A stretch of 5,873 nt of DNA. Source: Acidobacteriaceae bacterium. GTDB lineage: Bacteria; Acidobacteriota; Terriglobia; Terriglobales; Acidobacteriaceae. How positions within the stretch are numbered: position 1 is the stretch's first letter; every line of letters begins with the position of its first letter. The notes below the pieces were generated by a model that saw nothing but the letters and a program-made list of their open reading frames with translations, was not told where the DNA came from and searched no databases. This document shows positions 5,601 to 5,873 of the stretch, in pieces. The position numbers were made by a program, and so were the translations under genes. Location: NCBI GenBank assembly GCA_003166055.1, contig PMWR01000312.1, forward strand, positions 1,667-7,539, read 5' to 3'.

Positions 5601-5873
5601 GGCTTCAAGACCGGGATCGTGGGGACCGGGGCCTGGGGAGCTTGGCTGAGGGACATCTGGATGCCGTAGAGGAGAACACCGGCGCGGCGGGCGCTGATGT
5701 GCCCGGCGGCGAGGGCCTGGATGATCTGGTGGAGGGTGGCCTGAATGCCTTTGCGGTCGAGCGGGTCCGGCATTGCGATGCGACTTCGCGTTGGCGCGCG
5801 GGGCGCTAAGGGCGGGCGTGGAAGTAGCAGAAGGAGCAGCCGCGCATGGCGGGCGACTGGCAGTGGAGCCCGC
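5597..5873 (-). pseudogene. Small Cys-rich protein gene, apparently frameshifted and cut by the window edge
   Basis: Reading in from the right edge, one minus-strand frame encodes GLHCQSPAMRGCSFCYFHARP and stops at TAG (5808-5806). The Cys/His spacing suggests a small zinc-binding knuckle. A second frame continues with MPDPLDRKGIQATLHQIIQALAAGHISARRAGVLLYGIQMS from ATG 5773 to TAG 5599-5597, and looks like a helical domain. I recall small proteins, common in Acidobacteriota, with this Cys-rich part followed directly by a 'IQ..L..II.AL....I..RRAG.LLY.LQ' part in one frame (from memory, not checked). The second frame is open through the junction, so a single indel near 5809-5815 would join the two halves. 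It may be a pseudogene, or a separate 58-residue ORF from 5773. The function is unknown. The N-terminus lies beyond the window. Confidence 0.5.

Overview
The window looks like chromosomal DNA from a GC-rich soil bacterium, most likely an acidobacterium. That guess rests on overall gene style, on a GNAT-nitrilase fusion protein, and on a small Cys-rich protein at the right edge that resembles a family I associate with Acidobacteriota. No 16S or other marker is present, so the assignment is an inference.

Left block (1-3640), all on the minus strand and read right to left. First comes moaA, a radical-SAM enzyme of molybdenum cofactor synthesis (3640-2603). It is followed by a GAF-GGDEF diguanylate cyclase with a GTG start (2501-1464). 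Last is a fusion of a GNAT acetyltransferase and a carbon-nitrogen hydrolase (1337 to beyond the left edge). Gaps are 101 and 126 bp with no clear terminator, so co-transcription is possible but not shown. The three products do not form an obvious pathway.

Divergent intergenic region (3641-3934). It holds a near-consensus sigma-70-type promoter on the plus strand (TTGACA, 17 bp, TATGGT) with a perfect 7+7 bp inverted repeat lying across it. Immediately downstream is what appears to be the dead 5' end of an ArsR-family gene, broken by a 2-bp frameshift.

Right block (3935-5600), plus strand: a tight four-gene operon of a VOC/glyoxalase-fold protein, an ArsR-family repressor without cysteines, an SRPBCC/AHSA1 protein and a four-helix DoxX-like membrane protein. 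The last three genes overlap by 4 bp or lie 2 bp apart. ArsR-SRPBCC-DoxX/VOC clusters are common in soil bacteria, but their substrates are mostly unknown. The likely logic is a self-repressed unit, opened by an unknown small ligand, that makes ligand-binding and membrane proteins. The ArsR remnant suggests this operon was remodelled: the promoter and operator of an older arsR now appear to drive the VOC-led operon.

Right edge (5597-5873), minus strand: a convergent small gene whose Cys-rich N-terminal part and helical C-terminal part lie in two different frames, so it is probably a frameshifted pseudogene. Its stop codon overlaps that of the DoxX-like gene in a shared CTAG.

I found no tRNA, rRNA, CRISPR array, insertion sequence or phage gene. 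No gene-free stretch exceeds 300 bp.
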